Notes under the pieces: generated by a model | What the model was told of the DNA's origin: nothing | Databases searched by the model: none | Seen by the model: the letters and a program-made list of their open reading frames with translations, nothing else | Translations under genes and position numbers: made by a program | Assembly (NCBI GenBank): GCA_045638685.1 | Contig: JAZUBT010000025.1 | Location: 1 to 48,807, forward strand | Length of the DNA stretch: 48,807 nt | Direction of reading: 5' to 3' | Origin: SIG673 sp045638685 | GTDB lineage: Bacteria > Bacillota > Clostridia > Oscillospirales > CAG-272 | Part shown: piece after piece, positions 1-6,410 of the stretch | How the letters are laid out: the number at the start of each line of letters is the position of its first letter | Position numbering within the stretch: the first letter of the stretch is position 1

Positions 1-339
1 TTCTTTTAAGGCAATCGTTACGTGGCTTGTTCTCTTTAATATGCGGTTTGCGCTACCCTTTGCTCTCGGCATCATTCTCTTAAGTGTCGGGCCGGGGCAT
101 ACGTAGCACTCGGATACGTAAAGCTTGCTTGCATCCATATCATGGTTGTTCTCTGCGTTCGCTATCGCGCTCTTAAGCAGCTTTATAAGGTATTCCGATG
201 CTGATTTAGGTGTATTCTTTAAAATCGCCATCGCTATATCAGCGTCTCTTCCTCTTATAAGATCAAGAACTATCTTAACCTTACGAGGAGAAATTCTGGC
301 GTGTCTTAGTATCGCTATTGCTTCTTTATTAGCTTCCAT
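1..339 (-). CDS. rplV: 50S ribosomal protein L22, C-terminus cut by window edge
   Basis: Large-subunit protein L22, which binds 23S rRNA and lines the peptide exit tunnel. The reverse strand reads 113 codons from the ATG at 339 with no stop, so only the last few residues and the stop lie outside the window. Recognisable parts are the start MEANKEAIAILRHARISPRK, the central segment with IANAENNHDMD, and the end KRTSHVTI. A GGAGGCACC ribosome binding site lies just upstream. It is the seventh gene of the S10 operon, 68 nt after rpsS. Confidence 0.95.
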   Translation of the reverse strand, partial: MEANKEAIAILRHARISPRKVKIVLDLIRGRDADIAMAILKNTPKSASEYLIKLLKSAIANAENNHDMDASKLYVSECYVCPGPTLKRMMPRAKGSANRILKRTSHVTIALKE

Positions 340-407
340 TTCAGGTGCCTCCCTCCGGGACGATTAAACGCTCCGTATTTTTATTATTTCCGGTTACTCT
401 GTTCGGC

Positions 408-689
408 TTATTTACCGTTGTTAGATGTCTTGGAACCGGCATGACCTTTAAAGGTTCTTGTAGGTGCAAATTCTCCGAGCTTGTGTCCTACCATATCCTC
501 TGTTACATATACCGGAACATGCTTTCTTCCGTCGTGTACTGCTATCGTGTGACCGACAAACTCCGGGAAAATGGTGGAGGCTCTTGACCAGGTCTTTATG
601 ACCTTCTTATCCTTCGCTTCATTCATCGCAACTATTCTGTTGTAAAGCTTTACTTCAACGAAGGGACTCTTTTTGCAGCTTCTGCTCAT
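408..689 (-). CDS. rpsS: 30S ribosomal protein S19
   Basis: Small-subunit head protein S19, 93 aa, the usual length. It begins MSRSCKKSPFVEVKL and carries the signature HDGRKHVPVYVTEDMVGHKL followed by GEFAPTRTFKGH, both typical of S19. An AGGAC-type ribosome binding site precedes the ATG at 689. It follows rplB by 17 nt in the same minus-strand operon and is followed by rplV, the conserved bacterial order. Confidence 0.97.
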   Translation of the reverse strand: MSRSCKKSPFVEVKLYNRIVAMNEAKDKKVIKTWSRASTIFPEFVGHTIAVHDGRKHVPVYVTEDMVGHKLGEFAPTRTFKGHAGSKTSNNGK

Positions 690-706
690 TTCTCTGTCCT
701 CCTGTC

Positions 707-1540
707 TTAATTAGCGTGACGGCTCTTCACGATGAATTTGTTTGTTCTTGCCTTCTTGTTACGCGTCTTATATCCAAGCGCCGGCTTACCCCAAGGTGTT
801 ACAGGAGAAGGTCTTCCGATAGGAGACTTACCTTCACCACCACCGTGCGGGTGGTCGCACGGGTTCATTACAGAACCGCGAACAGTAGGACGGATACCGA
901 GGTGGCGGGTCTTACCTGCCTTACCGAGCTTAACAGTGTCGTGCTCGACGTTACTTACGGTTCCTATAGTTGCTTTGCAGTCAAGTCTTACAAGACGAAC
1001 TTCACCGGAAGGAAGTCTTACCTGAGCCATGCCGTTTTCCTTCGCCATAAGCTGTGCTGCTGCTCCCGCGGAACGAACGAGCTGTCCGCCCTTGCCGGGA
1101 TATATTTCAATATTGTGGATAATGGTACCAACCGGGATTGCAGATATCGGAAGCGTGTTTCCGGGTTTAATATCGGAACCGGCTCCGGTATATACCGTAT
1201 CACCGTCGGTAAGTCCGGCAGGAGCTATGATGTAGCTCTTTACGCCGTCCTCATACTGAATGAGAGCGATGTATGCCGTTCTGTTAGGGTCGTACTCAAC
1301 GCCGATAACCTTTGCGGGTGCGTCCTCGCGGTTGCGGCGGAAGTCAACCAGTCTGTACTTTTTCTTGTTACCGCCGCCCTGATGACGTACGGTGATGCGG
1401 CCATAGCTGTTACGGCCCGCCTTGCTCTTCAGAACCGCGAGAAGGCTCTTCTCGGGAACCGATTTTGTGACCTCGTCGAAGGAGGGCACAGACATATGTC
1501 TTCTCGCAGGCGACGTAGGATTATACTTCTTTGTTGCCAT
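707..1540 (-). CDS. rplB: 50S ribosomal protein L2
   Basis: Ribosomal protein L2, needed for subunit joining and peptidyl-transferase centre assembly; 277 aa, full length. The N-terminus carries the YNPTSPARRHM start. The C-terminal part has the diagnostic NPCDHPHGGGEGKSPIGR segment and the end KARTNKFIVKSR. GGAGG lies upstream of the ATG. It sits between rplW (14 nt upstream) and rpsS. A 306-codon reading frame on the opposite strand is a shadow of this gene. Confidence 0.98.
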   Translation of the reverse strand: MATKKYNPTSPARRHMSVPSFDEVTKSVPEKSLLAVLKSKAGRNSYGRITVRHQGGGNKKKYRLVDFRRNREDAPAKVIGVEYDPNRTAYIALIQYEDGVKSYIIAPAGLTDGDTVYTGAGSDIKPGNTLPISAIPVGTIIHNIEIYPGKGGQLVRSAGAAAQLMAKENGMAQVRLPSGEVRLVRLDCKATIGTVSNVEHDTVKLGKAGKTRHLGIRPTVRGSVMNPCDHPHGGGEGKSPIGRPSPVTPWGKPALGYKTRNKKARTNKFIVKSRHAN

Positions 1541-1554
1541 TGTTTTACTCCTCC

Positions 1555-1848
1555 TTATCTCATGCCGTCAAAGAATTCGATTGTGTCGGATTCCTCTGTA
1601 AGCTGTACTATTGCTTTTTTCCATTCGGAAGTGTAGCCGCTGTGAACGCCGAGACGCTTCGGCTTCTTCTTCATAGAAACGGTATTAACATATGCTACCT
1701 TGACCTTGAACATTTTTTCAACCGCGTCAGCGATTTCCGGCTTAGTAGCGTCCTTTCTTACCTCGAACGCATACTTCTTAGCAGCCGTCATATCCATACT
1801 TGCCTCGGTGATTATCGGTCTTATGATTATATCGTACACTGTCTTCAT
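1555..1848 (-). CDS. rplW: 50S ribosomal protein L23
   Basis: Ribosomal protein L23, located at the exit tunnel where trigger factor and SRP dock; 97 aa. Typical features are DIIIRPIITEASMD at the N-terminus, the YAFEVRKDATKPEI strand-loop and the extended loop with KKKPKRLG. Its ATG overlaps the TGA of rplD by 4 nt, so the two are probably translationally coupled. Confidence 0.96.
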   Translation of the reverse strand: MKTVYDIIIRPIITEASMDMTAAKKYAFEVRKDATKPEIADAVEKMFKVKVAYVNTVSMKKKPKRLGVHSGYTSEWKKAIVQLTEESDTIEFFDGMR

Positions 1849-2474
1849 TTACCATATACCTCCTCAACAATGGATGCTGCCGCCTTGGTCATGATATAAG
1901 AATCGCAGTTGAGAATGTCGTAAACGTTAAGCTGGTTTGCCTGAGTGGTTTTTACACCGGGAATGTTAGCAAAGCTCTTGATTACCTTTTCATCAACAGT
2001 GTCGAGAACAACGAGAGATTTCTTCTCGGCCTTGACATCGGCGAGCATCTTTATCATAGCCTTAGTCTTGTACTCCGTCATCGCGATTTCGTCGATAACG
2101 ATTATCTGATTGTTCATCATCTTGGAAGAAAGTGCGCTGTAAAGTGCTGCTCTCTTCGTCTTGCGAGTAAGAGTTACTCTGTACTCACGCGGCTTCGGCG
2201 CAAATACGACTCCTCCGTGTGTCCACTGGGGAGAACGGGTGGAACCCTGTCTTGCGCGACCGGTTCCCTTCTGGCGCCAAGGCTTCTTTCCGCCGCCCGA
2301 TACCTCGGAACGGGTAAGTGCAGACTGAGTTCCCTGTCTCTGATTGAGAAGGTATGCTCTTACTGCTGCGTGGAGGACTGCTCCATTTATCTCTTCGACT
2401 CCGTAAATCTTGTCGGAAAGCTCTATGCTTCCAACTTCTTTTCCGGACATATCTACTACTTTTATGTTAGCCAT
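1845..2474 (-). CDS. rplD: 50S ribosomal protein L4
   Basis: Ribosomal protein L4, 209 aa. The central extension with QGTQSALTRSEVSGGGKKPW and GTGRARQGSTRSPQW is the conserved tunnel loop. In Gammaproteobacteria L4 also represses its own S10 operon through the leader RNA, so it is the natural candidate ligand for the structured leader upstream of rpsJ here; that is inference. It overlaps rplW by 4 nt and lies 20 nt after rplC, with a strong GGAGGAA site before the ATG. Confidence 0.97.
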   Translation of the reverse strand: MANIKVVDMSGKEVGSIELSDKIYGVEEINGAVLHAAVRAYLLNQRQGTQSALTRSEVSGGGKKPWRQKGTGRARQGSTRSPQWTHGGVVFAPKPREYRVTLTRKTKRAALYSALSSKMMNNQIIVIDEIAMTEYKTKAMIKMLADVKAEKKSLVVLDTVDEKVIKSFANIPGVKTTQANQLNVYDILNCDSYIMTKAAASIVEEVYGK

Positions 2475-2494
2475 CTTATTTTTCCTCCTTCCGC

Positions 2495-3124
2495 TTAACC
2501 TTTAACTGTATTGCGGATGAACACTATACCGCCCTTTGCTCCGGGAACCGCTCCCTTTACAGCGATAAGGTTCTTGCCCGCGTCAACCTTGACAACGTCG
2601 AGATTAAGAACGGTTACCTGCTCGTGACCGTAATGTCCCGGCATCTTCATATTCTTGAAAACTCTTGCCGGGTCTATGGAACCCTGAGAACCGACCTGGC
2701 GGTGTACGGGGCCCGTACCGTGCGTCATTCTAAGAATGTGATGTCCCCATCTCTTAACGACACCGGTGTATCCGTGTCCCTTTGTCATTCCGGTTATATC
2801 GACCTTTTCGCCTGCTGCAAAGATGTCAGCGGCAACGGTATCGCCTACGTTAAGACCGGATATATCATCGAGACGGAACTCCTTGAGGTGGCGCTTTACT
2901 GCAAGACCGTTCTTCTTGAAATGACCTGCTTCAGCTTTTGATACTCTCTTCTCGGTTGTGTCAACAAATCCGAGCTGTACGGCGTCATAGCCGTCTTTTG
3001 CAACGGTTTTCTTCTGAGCAACGACACAAGGTCCTGCTTCGATAACCGTTACCGGAACAACGTTTCCTTTTTCATCGAAAATCTGCGTCATTCCGATTTT
3101 CTTTCCGATAATGCCTTTTACCAT
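2495..3124 (-). CDS. rplC: 50S ribosomal protein L3
   Basis: Ribosomal protein L3, an early 23S rRNA binder near the peptidyl-transferase centre; 209 aa. It starts MVKGIIGKKIGMTQIFDEKG, has TGMTKGHGYTGVVKRWG at mid-protein, and the loop GSQGSIDPARVFKNMKMPG that reaches the active centre. An AGGAGG site sits before the ATG at 3124. It is separated from rpsJ by an unusually long 149-nt spacer that contains a hairpin. Confidence 0.97.
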   Translation of the reverse strand: MVKGIIGKKIGMTQIFDEKGNVVPVTVIEAGPCVVAQKKTVAKDGYDAVQLGFVDTTEKRVSKAEAGHFKKNGLAVKRHLKEFRLDDISGLNVGDTVAADIFAAGEKVDITGMTKGHGYTGVVKRWGHHILRMTHGTGPVHRQVGSQGSIDPARVFKNMKMPGHYGHEQVTVLNLDVVKVDAGKNLIAVKGAVPGAKGGIVFIRNTVKG

Positions 3125-3151
3125 TTTGTATTTCCTCCTGTTTTGTTATTG

Positions 3152-3168
3152 GTTGACGTTTCGCCAAC
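3152..3168 (-). other. Hairpin in rpsJ-rplC spacer
   Basis: Read on the minus strand, GTTGGCG-AAA-CGTCAAC forms a 7-bp stem with one G-U pair, about 30 nt upstream of the rplC start. The other S10-operon spacers here are 68 nt or less, so the 149-nt gap may hold an RNA processing or regulatory site. No T-run follows, so it is not an intrinsic terminator. Confidence 0.4.
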
Positions 3169-3273
3169 ATGACATAAACGCTATCGGGTTTCTGTTTTTC
3201 CGCTTCTTACAAGGCACTCGCCTCATAAAAACCGGGATTTCCTTTGTGGCAAATAAAACCTCGCCTTGCTCTA

Positions 3274-3582
3274 TTAAAGCTTTACGTCGATTTCAACGCC
3301 TGCGGGAAGCTCAACATTCATAAGCGCATCCGCAACCTTCTGGCCGGGATTAAGAATGTCGATAAGTCTCTTGTGAGTCTTTAACTCGAACTGCTCACGG
3401 CTGTCCTTGTACTTATGAACAGCTCTCAGTATCGTTACTATTTCCTTTTCGGTAGGAAGCGGAATAGGTCCGGATACCGCCGCGCCGTTTCTCTTTGCAA
3501 CGTCAACGATTTTCGCCGCTGCCGCGTCAACGAGAGCGTGGTCGTAGCTCTTGAGTCTTACTCTGATTTTTTCGCTTGCCAC
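3274..3582 (-). CDS. rpsJ: 30S ribosomal protein S10
   Basis: Ribosomal protein S10 (NusE), which acts in the 30S head and in the NusB-NusE antitermination complex; 102 aa, normal length. It reads MASEKIRVRLKSYDHALVD and later GPIPLPTEKEIVTILRAVH, both family signatures. The start is GTG at 3582, supported by a strong AAAGGAGGAAAA site. It is the first gene of the operon, behind a roughly 240-nt leader. Confidence 0.98.
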   Translation of the reverse strand: MASEKIRVRLKSYDHALVDAAAAKIVDVAKRNGAAVSGPIPLPTEKEIVTILRAVHKYKDSREQFELKTHKRLIDILNPGQKVADALMNVELPAGVEIDVKL

Positions 3583-3599
3583 TTGTATTTTCCTCCTTT

Positions 3600-3823
3600 A
3601 ATTATAATCGAAGCCGTCATCTTTTTCACACGGAGTCGCGTGTATCTTACTTTTTGCAGTAAAAAATTCGTGCTACGCTTTTATGCGTAACACCGTCTCC
3701 GTCAAAAGACCGATACTTCGGCCGTTTCGCTTTTTGGCCTAAAAGCGATTGTTCCAAACGCCAAAGTTACCCTATGACAAGGAATATTCATAGGCAATCT
3801 CCAACATTCGGTTGACAGTAAGC
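3600..3823 (-). promoter_or_regulatory. Structured 5' leader of the S10 operon
   Basis: The RNA between the S10 promoter and rpsJ contains four clear hairpins. In plus coordinates they are 3771-3794 (CCTATGA/TCATAGG), 3727-3748 (TCGCTTTT/AAAAGCGA), 3709-3722 (a GCCGA/TCGGT-type stem) and 3672-3691 (GTTACGC/GCGTAGC). Such leaders mediate autogenous control by an r-protein (L4 in E. coli). No terminator-like stem with a T-run is present, so control by translation or antitermination is inference. Confidence 0.5.
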
Positions 3824-3829
3824 TTTTTA

Positions 3830-3858
3830 ATAATATCATATTTTTATTTTTTTTGCAA
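3830..3858 (-). promoter_or_regulatory. S10 operon promoter
   Basis: On the minus strand TTGCAA (plus 3853-3858) and TATTAT (plus 3830-3835) are spaced by 17 nt in an AT-rich stretch, a good vegetative promoter. It predicts a start near 3823 and a leader of about 240 nt. Confidence 0.6.
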
Positions 3859-4196
3859 GAGCTTTTTTCAATATTTACAAAAAGTTAATAATTTTATTTT
3901 AAAAACACGTATTTTCCACACTTATACGTTTATATTTCTTCTCTGAAAACCACCGAAAACGATAAAAAACAATGCCACGCACAGCCTATATATTATAAAT
4001 AGGATGGTTTTTCTTTTGTTTTTCACCGTATTTTGAGATTAAAACAAGCTCCTTTACCGCAAATCAATGCAGAAATAGCTCATATTTTCACGATTTTTCT
4101 CTGTTGCGTTGCACGGTGCGTCTCTTTTCTAATCACCTGTTTTTAATACAGAGTGTCTTTTTTTGCCTTTTTTGACAAAAATTAGCAAAAAAACTA

Positions 4197-4225
4197 TTGA
4201 CAATCGACGAAAGATATGATATAGT
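4197..4225 (+). promoter_or_regulatory. Promoter of the AbrB-like gene
   Basis: TTGACA at 4197-4202 and TATAGT at 4220-4225 with a 17-nt spacer, about 50 nt upstream of the gene. The region 3860-4190 is very AT-rich and holds no other gene that I can see. Confidence 0.65.
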
Positions 4226-4277
4226 TAATATAGACATGCAAACTGTTTAAAAAAATACAAAAAAGGAGATACTGAAA

Positions 4278-4514
4278 ATGAAACCTACAGGATTTATAAA
4301 GAAGATAGATGAAATGGGGAGAATAGTTATACCGAAGAACGTCCGCCGTACGATAGATGCGGAAATAGGCGACAGCTTACAGTTTTTCATTGACGGAGAC
4401 AATATTGTTATGAAGAAATTTTCGCTGTCCTGCGTTTTTTGCGGCTCGGAAAACAATTTAACCGAATTAAACGAAAAGCATATCTGCGCAGAGTGCATAG
4501 CGAGACTTAAATAA
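4278..4514 (+). CDS. AbrB-family transition-state-type regulator with C-terminal Cys pairs
   Basis: A 78-residue DNA-binding protein. Residues 1-47 form the swapped-hairpin AbrB domain (KPTGFIKKIDEMGRIVIPK, then RRT and an EIGDSL turn). The C-terminal 25 residues replace the AbrB multimerisation domain with two Cys pairs, CVFCG and CAEC, a likely zinc ribbon. Clostridial AbrB-like proteins often have this form. Members act as growth-phase repressors. It has its own promoter and an AAAAGGAGA site and appears monocistronic. SpoVT, the other AbrB-fold protein, is at 38633. Confidence 0.85.
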   Translation: MKPTGFIKKIDEMGRIVIPKNVRRTIDAEIGDSLQFFIDGDNIVMKKFSLSCVFCGSENNLTELNEKHICAECIARLK

Positions 4515-4605
4515 TTCTGTCTCTCCGGAAATTTTCTCTGTAAAACACACTTTTTCGACCTTTAATAATATTTTTCAAATTACGTTTATTTTTTCCAAAA
4601 ACCTA

Positions 4606-4634
4606 TTGACAAAGAATTTTTTTTGTGCTATAAT
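4606..4634 (+). promoter_or_regulatory. tRNA operon promoter
   Basis: TTGACA (4606-4611), a 17-nt spacer and TATAAT (4629-4634): a perfect consensus promoter ending 56 nt upstream of tRNA-Met. Confidence 0.85.
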
Positions 4635-4690
4635 GTTAAAGTCTTAACTGTGCGAGCAACTTAAACATCGTGCAGTACGGATATAAGCGT

Positions 4691-4767
4691 GGCGGAATAG
4701 CTCAGTTGGCTAGAGCAACCGGTTCATACCCGGTAGGTCATGGGTTCAAGTCCAATTTCCGCTACCA
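4691..4767 (+). tRNA. tRNA-Met (CAT), elongator type
   Basis: Cloverleaf: acceptor GGCGGAA/TTCCGCT (with G1-U72), D-stem GCTC/GAGC, anticodon stem ACCGG/CCGGT with loop TTCATAC, T-stem ATGGG/CCAAT with one G-A mismatch, and an encoded CCA. It lacks the three G-C pairs and the 1-72 mismatch of an initiator. A CAT anticodon could also mean lysidine-modified tRNA-Ile, but the acceptor and overall form resemble clostridial elongator Met. Confidence 0.9.
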
Positions 4768-4842
4768 GGCCCGTTGGTCAAGAGGTTAAGACACCGCCCT
4801 TTCACGGCAGTAACACGAGTTCGATTCTCGTACGGGTCACCA
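4768..4842 (+). tRNA. tRNA-Glu (TTC)
   Basis: Starts directly after the CCA of tRNA-Met. Acceptor GGCCCGT/ACGGGTC, anticodon loop CTTTCAC with anticodon TTC, T-stem ACGAG/CTCGT, encoded CCA. The anticodon stem reads CCGCC/GGCAG, giving a C-A mismatch where most bacterial tRNA-Glu have C-G. The 3' T-arm segment ATTCTCGTACG recurs downstream (see the repeats). Confidence 0.93.
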
Positions 4843-4879
4843 AAACAAAAAACACCCTATCAGGGTGTTTTTTGTTTTG
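4843..4879 (+). terminator. Intrinsic terminator of the tRNA pair
   Basis: A perfect 17-bp inverted repeat with a 3-nt loop (stem core ACACCCT/AGGGTGT, flanked by A-runs and T-runs) begins right after the tRNA-Glu CCA. Confidence 0.93.
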
Positions 4880-4884
4880 CTAAT

Positions 4885-5016
4885 CTGTGCAGAACCGAAC
4901 TTGGCGGTGAAGCCGCCGAGTTCGCAATAAGGCAACCCAAAGGTTGCCGTTATTCTTCGTCCTCCAAACCTCGCGCCCTTTTTTCTCTTCGTTCGAGGAG
5001 GACGAAATTCTCGTAC
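4885..5016. repeat. Structured tandem repeat, copy 1
   Basis: A 132-nt unit with three hairpins: a perfect 12-bp stem around GGCGG-TGAAG-CCGCC, then GGCAACC-CAAA-GGTTGCC, then an outer stem TTCGTCCTCC/GGAGGACGAA. It ends in ATTCTCGTACG (5007-5017), identical to the T-arm of tRNA-Glu. A reading frame on the minus strand across both copies only reflects the repetition and is not a convincing gene. Confidence 0.85.
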
Positions 5017-5026
5017 GCACTTCCCT

Positions 5027-5052
5027 CATACCGTTTGGTATGACGCTTTTTT
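5027..5052 (+). terminator. Terminator-like hairpin between the repeat copies
   Basis: CATACC-GTTT-GGTATG followed by ACGC and six T's. It lies in the 40-nt spacer separating the two repeat copies, so each unit may be a separately terminated transcript. Confidence 0.6.
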
Positions 5053-5056
5053 AGTC

Positions 5057-5187
5057 CTGTGCAGAACCGAACTTGGCGGTGAAGCCGCCGAGTTCGTAAT
5101 AAGGCAACCCAAAGGTTGCCGTTATTCTTCGTCCCCCAAACCTCGCGCCTTTTTTCTCTTCGTTCGAGGAGGACGAAATTCTCGTAC
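5057..5187. repeat. Structured tandem repeat, copy 2
   Basis: Nearly identical to copy 1, with a few substitutions, all three hairpins kept, and the same ATTCTCGTAC end (5178-5187). It is followed by a CCTC/GAGG hairpin and a T-rich stretch. The remaining sequence to 5424 holds short inverted repeats but no gene that I can see. Confidence 0.85.
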
Positions 5188-5334
5188 AATACCTTTCTCC
5201 TCACTTGAGAGGCTTTATTTTTGTAATCTGCTAATAAATCGAACTCCGCAAATTCACAGAATTTGCTAATAAATGTGCGAGAATAAAGTTCGTCAACCGC
5301 TAAACCTTTCGCACACTTTAAGTTCAGATTCTCG

Positions 5335-5350
5335 GCAGGCGCGCGCCTGC
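5335..5350. repeat. GC-rich 16-bp perfect palindrome
   Basis: GCAGGCGCGCGCCTGC, immediately overlapping a second palindrome GCCTGCAGGC (5345-5354). It stands out in an otherwise AT-rich intergenic stretch. Function unknown. Confidence 0.5.
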
Positions 5351-5424
5351 AGGCAAATATATTAAATTATAACAACGGTACTCTTTTCACACACCCACAG
5401 CTACAAGGCGAGTTTTTATAAAGC

Positions 5425-5454
5425 AAAAGAGCAGGTTTTATACCTGCTCTTTTT
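5425..5454. terminator. Bidirectional terminator
   Basis: A 12-bp stem AAAAGAGCAGGT/ACCTGCTCTTTT with a 5-nt loop, flanked by A's and T's, 9 nt past the stop of the minus-strand gene ending at 5463. Confidence 0.8.
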
Positions 5455-5462
5455 TCATTATT

Positions 5463-5918
5463 TTAGTCGTTCTTGGAAAAGAAAACTACGCGGCTCTGCT
5501 CTGCTGTTTGCTTCATTTCCGCAAGAAGCAGCTGACGCTTCGAATTATATTTTGCAAGACGGTTGTTGTATTCCTGCATTGCAAAATCGTATTCCTTTTT
5601 CTTGTTAACCCTATACGCAACGTACAGCGCGCCGGGAATAATAAAGCAAAGAAAACCTATAATCGCCCATTTGTAATTAACAGGCGGCAAGGGAGCAGGG
5701 CGAACCGGTGCTATCATATTTTTGTACTTAGCCTCGGTCTCCTCATATATCGCCTGATACTTTACAAGCTCAGAATAAACGGGGTTCTGCGTCTCTCTCG
5801 ACATAACTATCTGGCTTCCGTTAATAGAAAGAAGCTCCCAGCCGAATGACTCGTAATGAGTAACCGTTTCCTGCGCACTCCAAAGCTGTGCTGAAAAAAT
5901 TCTTGATTCTTTTGACAT
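5463..5918 (-). CDS. Small membrane protein with flanking coiled coil, unknown function
   Basis: I do not recognise a family. The 151-residue protein has a soluble N-terminal part (about 1-75, with FGWELLSINGSQIVMS), a proline-rich stretch, one hydrophobic segment (about 83-102, ending in a positive VNKKKEYD) and a C-terminal heptad-like helix rich in Q, K and E. The start is placed at 5918, not at the in-frame ATG at 5954, because the -10 box covers 5955-5960 and AGAGGTGAT lies just before 5918. It is transcribed divergently from the XRE regulator, whose probable operator overlaps its promoter. Confidence 0.75.
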   Translation of the reverse strand: MSKESRIFSAQLWSAQETVTHYESFGWELLSINGSQIVMSRETQNPVYSELVKYQAIYEETEAKYKNMIAPVRPAPLPPVNYKWAIIGFLCFIIPGALYVAYRVNKKKEYDFAMQEYNNRLAKYNSKRQLLLAEMKQTAEQSRVVFFSKND

Positions 5919-5954
5919 TTTAAATATCACCTCTTGCAGTTTGATTTTCTTCAA

Positions 5955-5983
5955 TTATAACACAAATGTATTCATTTGTCAAC
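5955..5983 (-). promoter_or_regulatory. Promoter with palindromic operator in the spacer
   Basis: On the minus strand TTGACA (plus 5978-5983), 17 nt, TATAAT (plus 5955-5960). The spacer contains ACAAATG-TATT-CATTTGT (5963-5980), a perfect 7-4-7 inverted repeat. A second half site, CATATGTGTT (5984-5993), pairs with AACACAAATG (5960-5969) with one mismatch. Confidence 0.75.
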
Positions 5984-5991
5984 ATATGTGT

Positions 5992-6020
5992 TCAATATTT
6001 TTTGAAAAATAGGTTACAAT
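5992..6020 (+). promoter_or_regulatory. Weak promoter candidate for the XRE gene
   Basis: TTCAAT (5992-5997) and TACAAT (6015-6020), spacer 17. The -35 is poor, and it abuts the operator half site, consistent with autoregulation. Confidence 0.4.
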
Positions 6021-6082
6021 AAGTTTCAGAAAAGCAAACCTCATTATTTTACAGCTGCCACGTCAGCGGAATGGAACTTATT

Positions 6083-6325
6083 ATGTCAGAAATGTATCTT
6101 GATCCAAAGATTGTAGGCGAAACTATCGCCTTTTTCAGAAAAAGGAGAAACGTCTCGCAAGAGGTTCTGAGCGGACTTTCCGCCATAGGAAGAACCCATT
6201 TAAGCGCGATAGAGCGCGGAGAGCGTAAGCCTACACTCGAAACGCTTTACCGCATAAGCTGCGCGCTCGGTATCGGTATGAGCGAGATAGTCGAAGAAAT
6301 CGAACGAAAGTTAAACGAATGCTAA
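6083..6325 (+). CDS. XRE-family helix-turn-helix regulator
   Basis: An 80-residue single-domain Cro/CI-type DNA-binding protein. The HTH runs from IAFFRKRRNVSQEVLSGLS through the recognition helix RTHLSAIERGERKPT to LETLYRISCALGI, the usual five-helix fold, with a short acidic-basic tail. An in-frame ATG at 6071 has no ribosome binding site, whereas GGAATGGA precedes the one at 6083, so I prefer the latter. It probably controls the divergent membrane-protein gene and itself through the palindromes at 5960-5993 (inference). A terminator follows at 6340. Confidence 0.85.
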   Translation: MSEMYLDPKIVGETIAFFRKRRNVSQEVLSGLSAIGRTHLSAIERGERKPTLETLYRISCALGIGMSEIVEEIERKLNEC

Positions 6326-6339
6326 AAACATAAAAACAA

Positions 6340-6376
6340 CACCCCAAAGCCGCGATTCACGGTTTTGGGGTGCGTT
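6340..6376 (+). terminator. Terminator after the XRE gene
   Basis: CACCCCAAAGCCG and CGGTTTTGGGGTG form a long stem (one G-T pair) around CGATTCA, followed by CGTTTATTTC. It lies between convergent genes. Confidence 0.8.
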
Positions 6377-6410
6377 TATTTCTTTAAATATTTGTTGCCC
6401 TTGGCATCTT

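Noticed and set aside
716..1636. 306-codon plus-strand reading frame over rplB
   Set aside because: It mirrors a well-conserved ribosomal protein gene on the other strand and has no ribosome binding site or family resemblance.
4950..5204. 84-codon minus-strand frame with internal repeat
   Set aside because: The repetition follows the two DNA repeats exactly and no ribosome binding site or domain is seen; more likely structured non-coding DNA.
6071..6325. Prophage or mobile-element island around the XRE gene
   Set aside because: A single small XRE regulator with no integrase, structural or lysis genes nearby is not evidence of a prophage.
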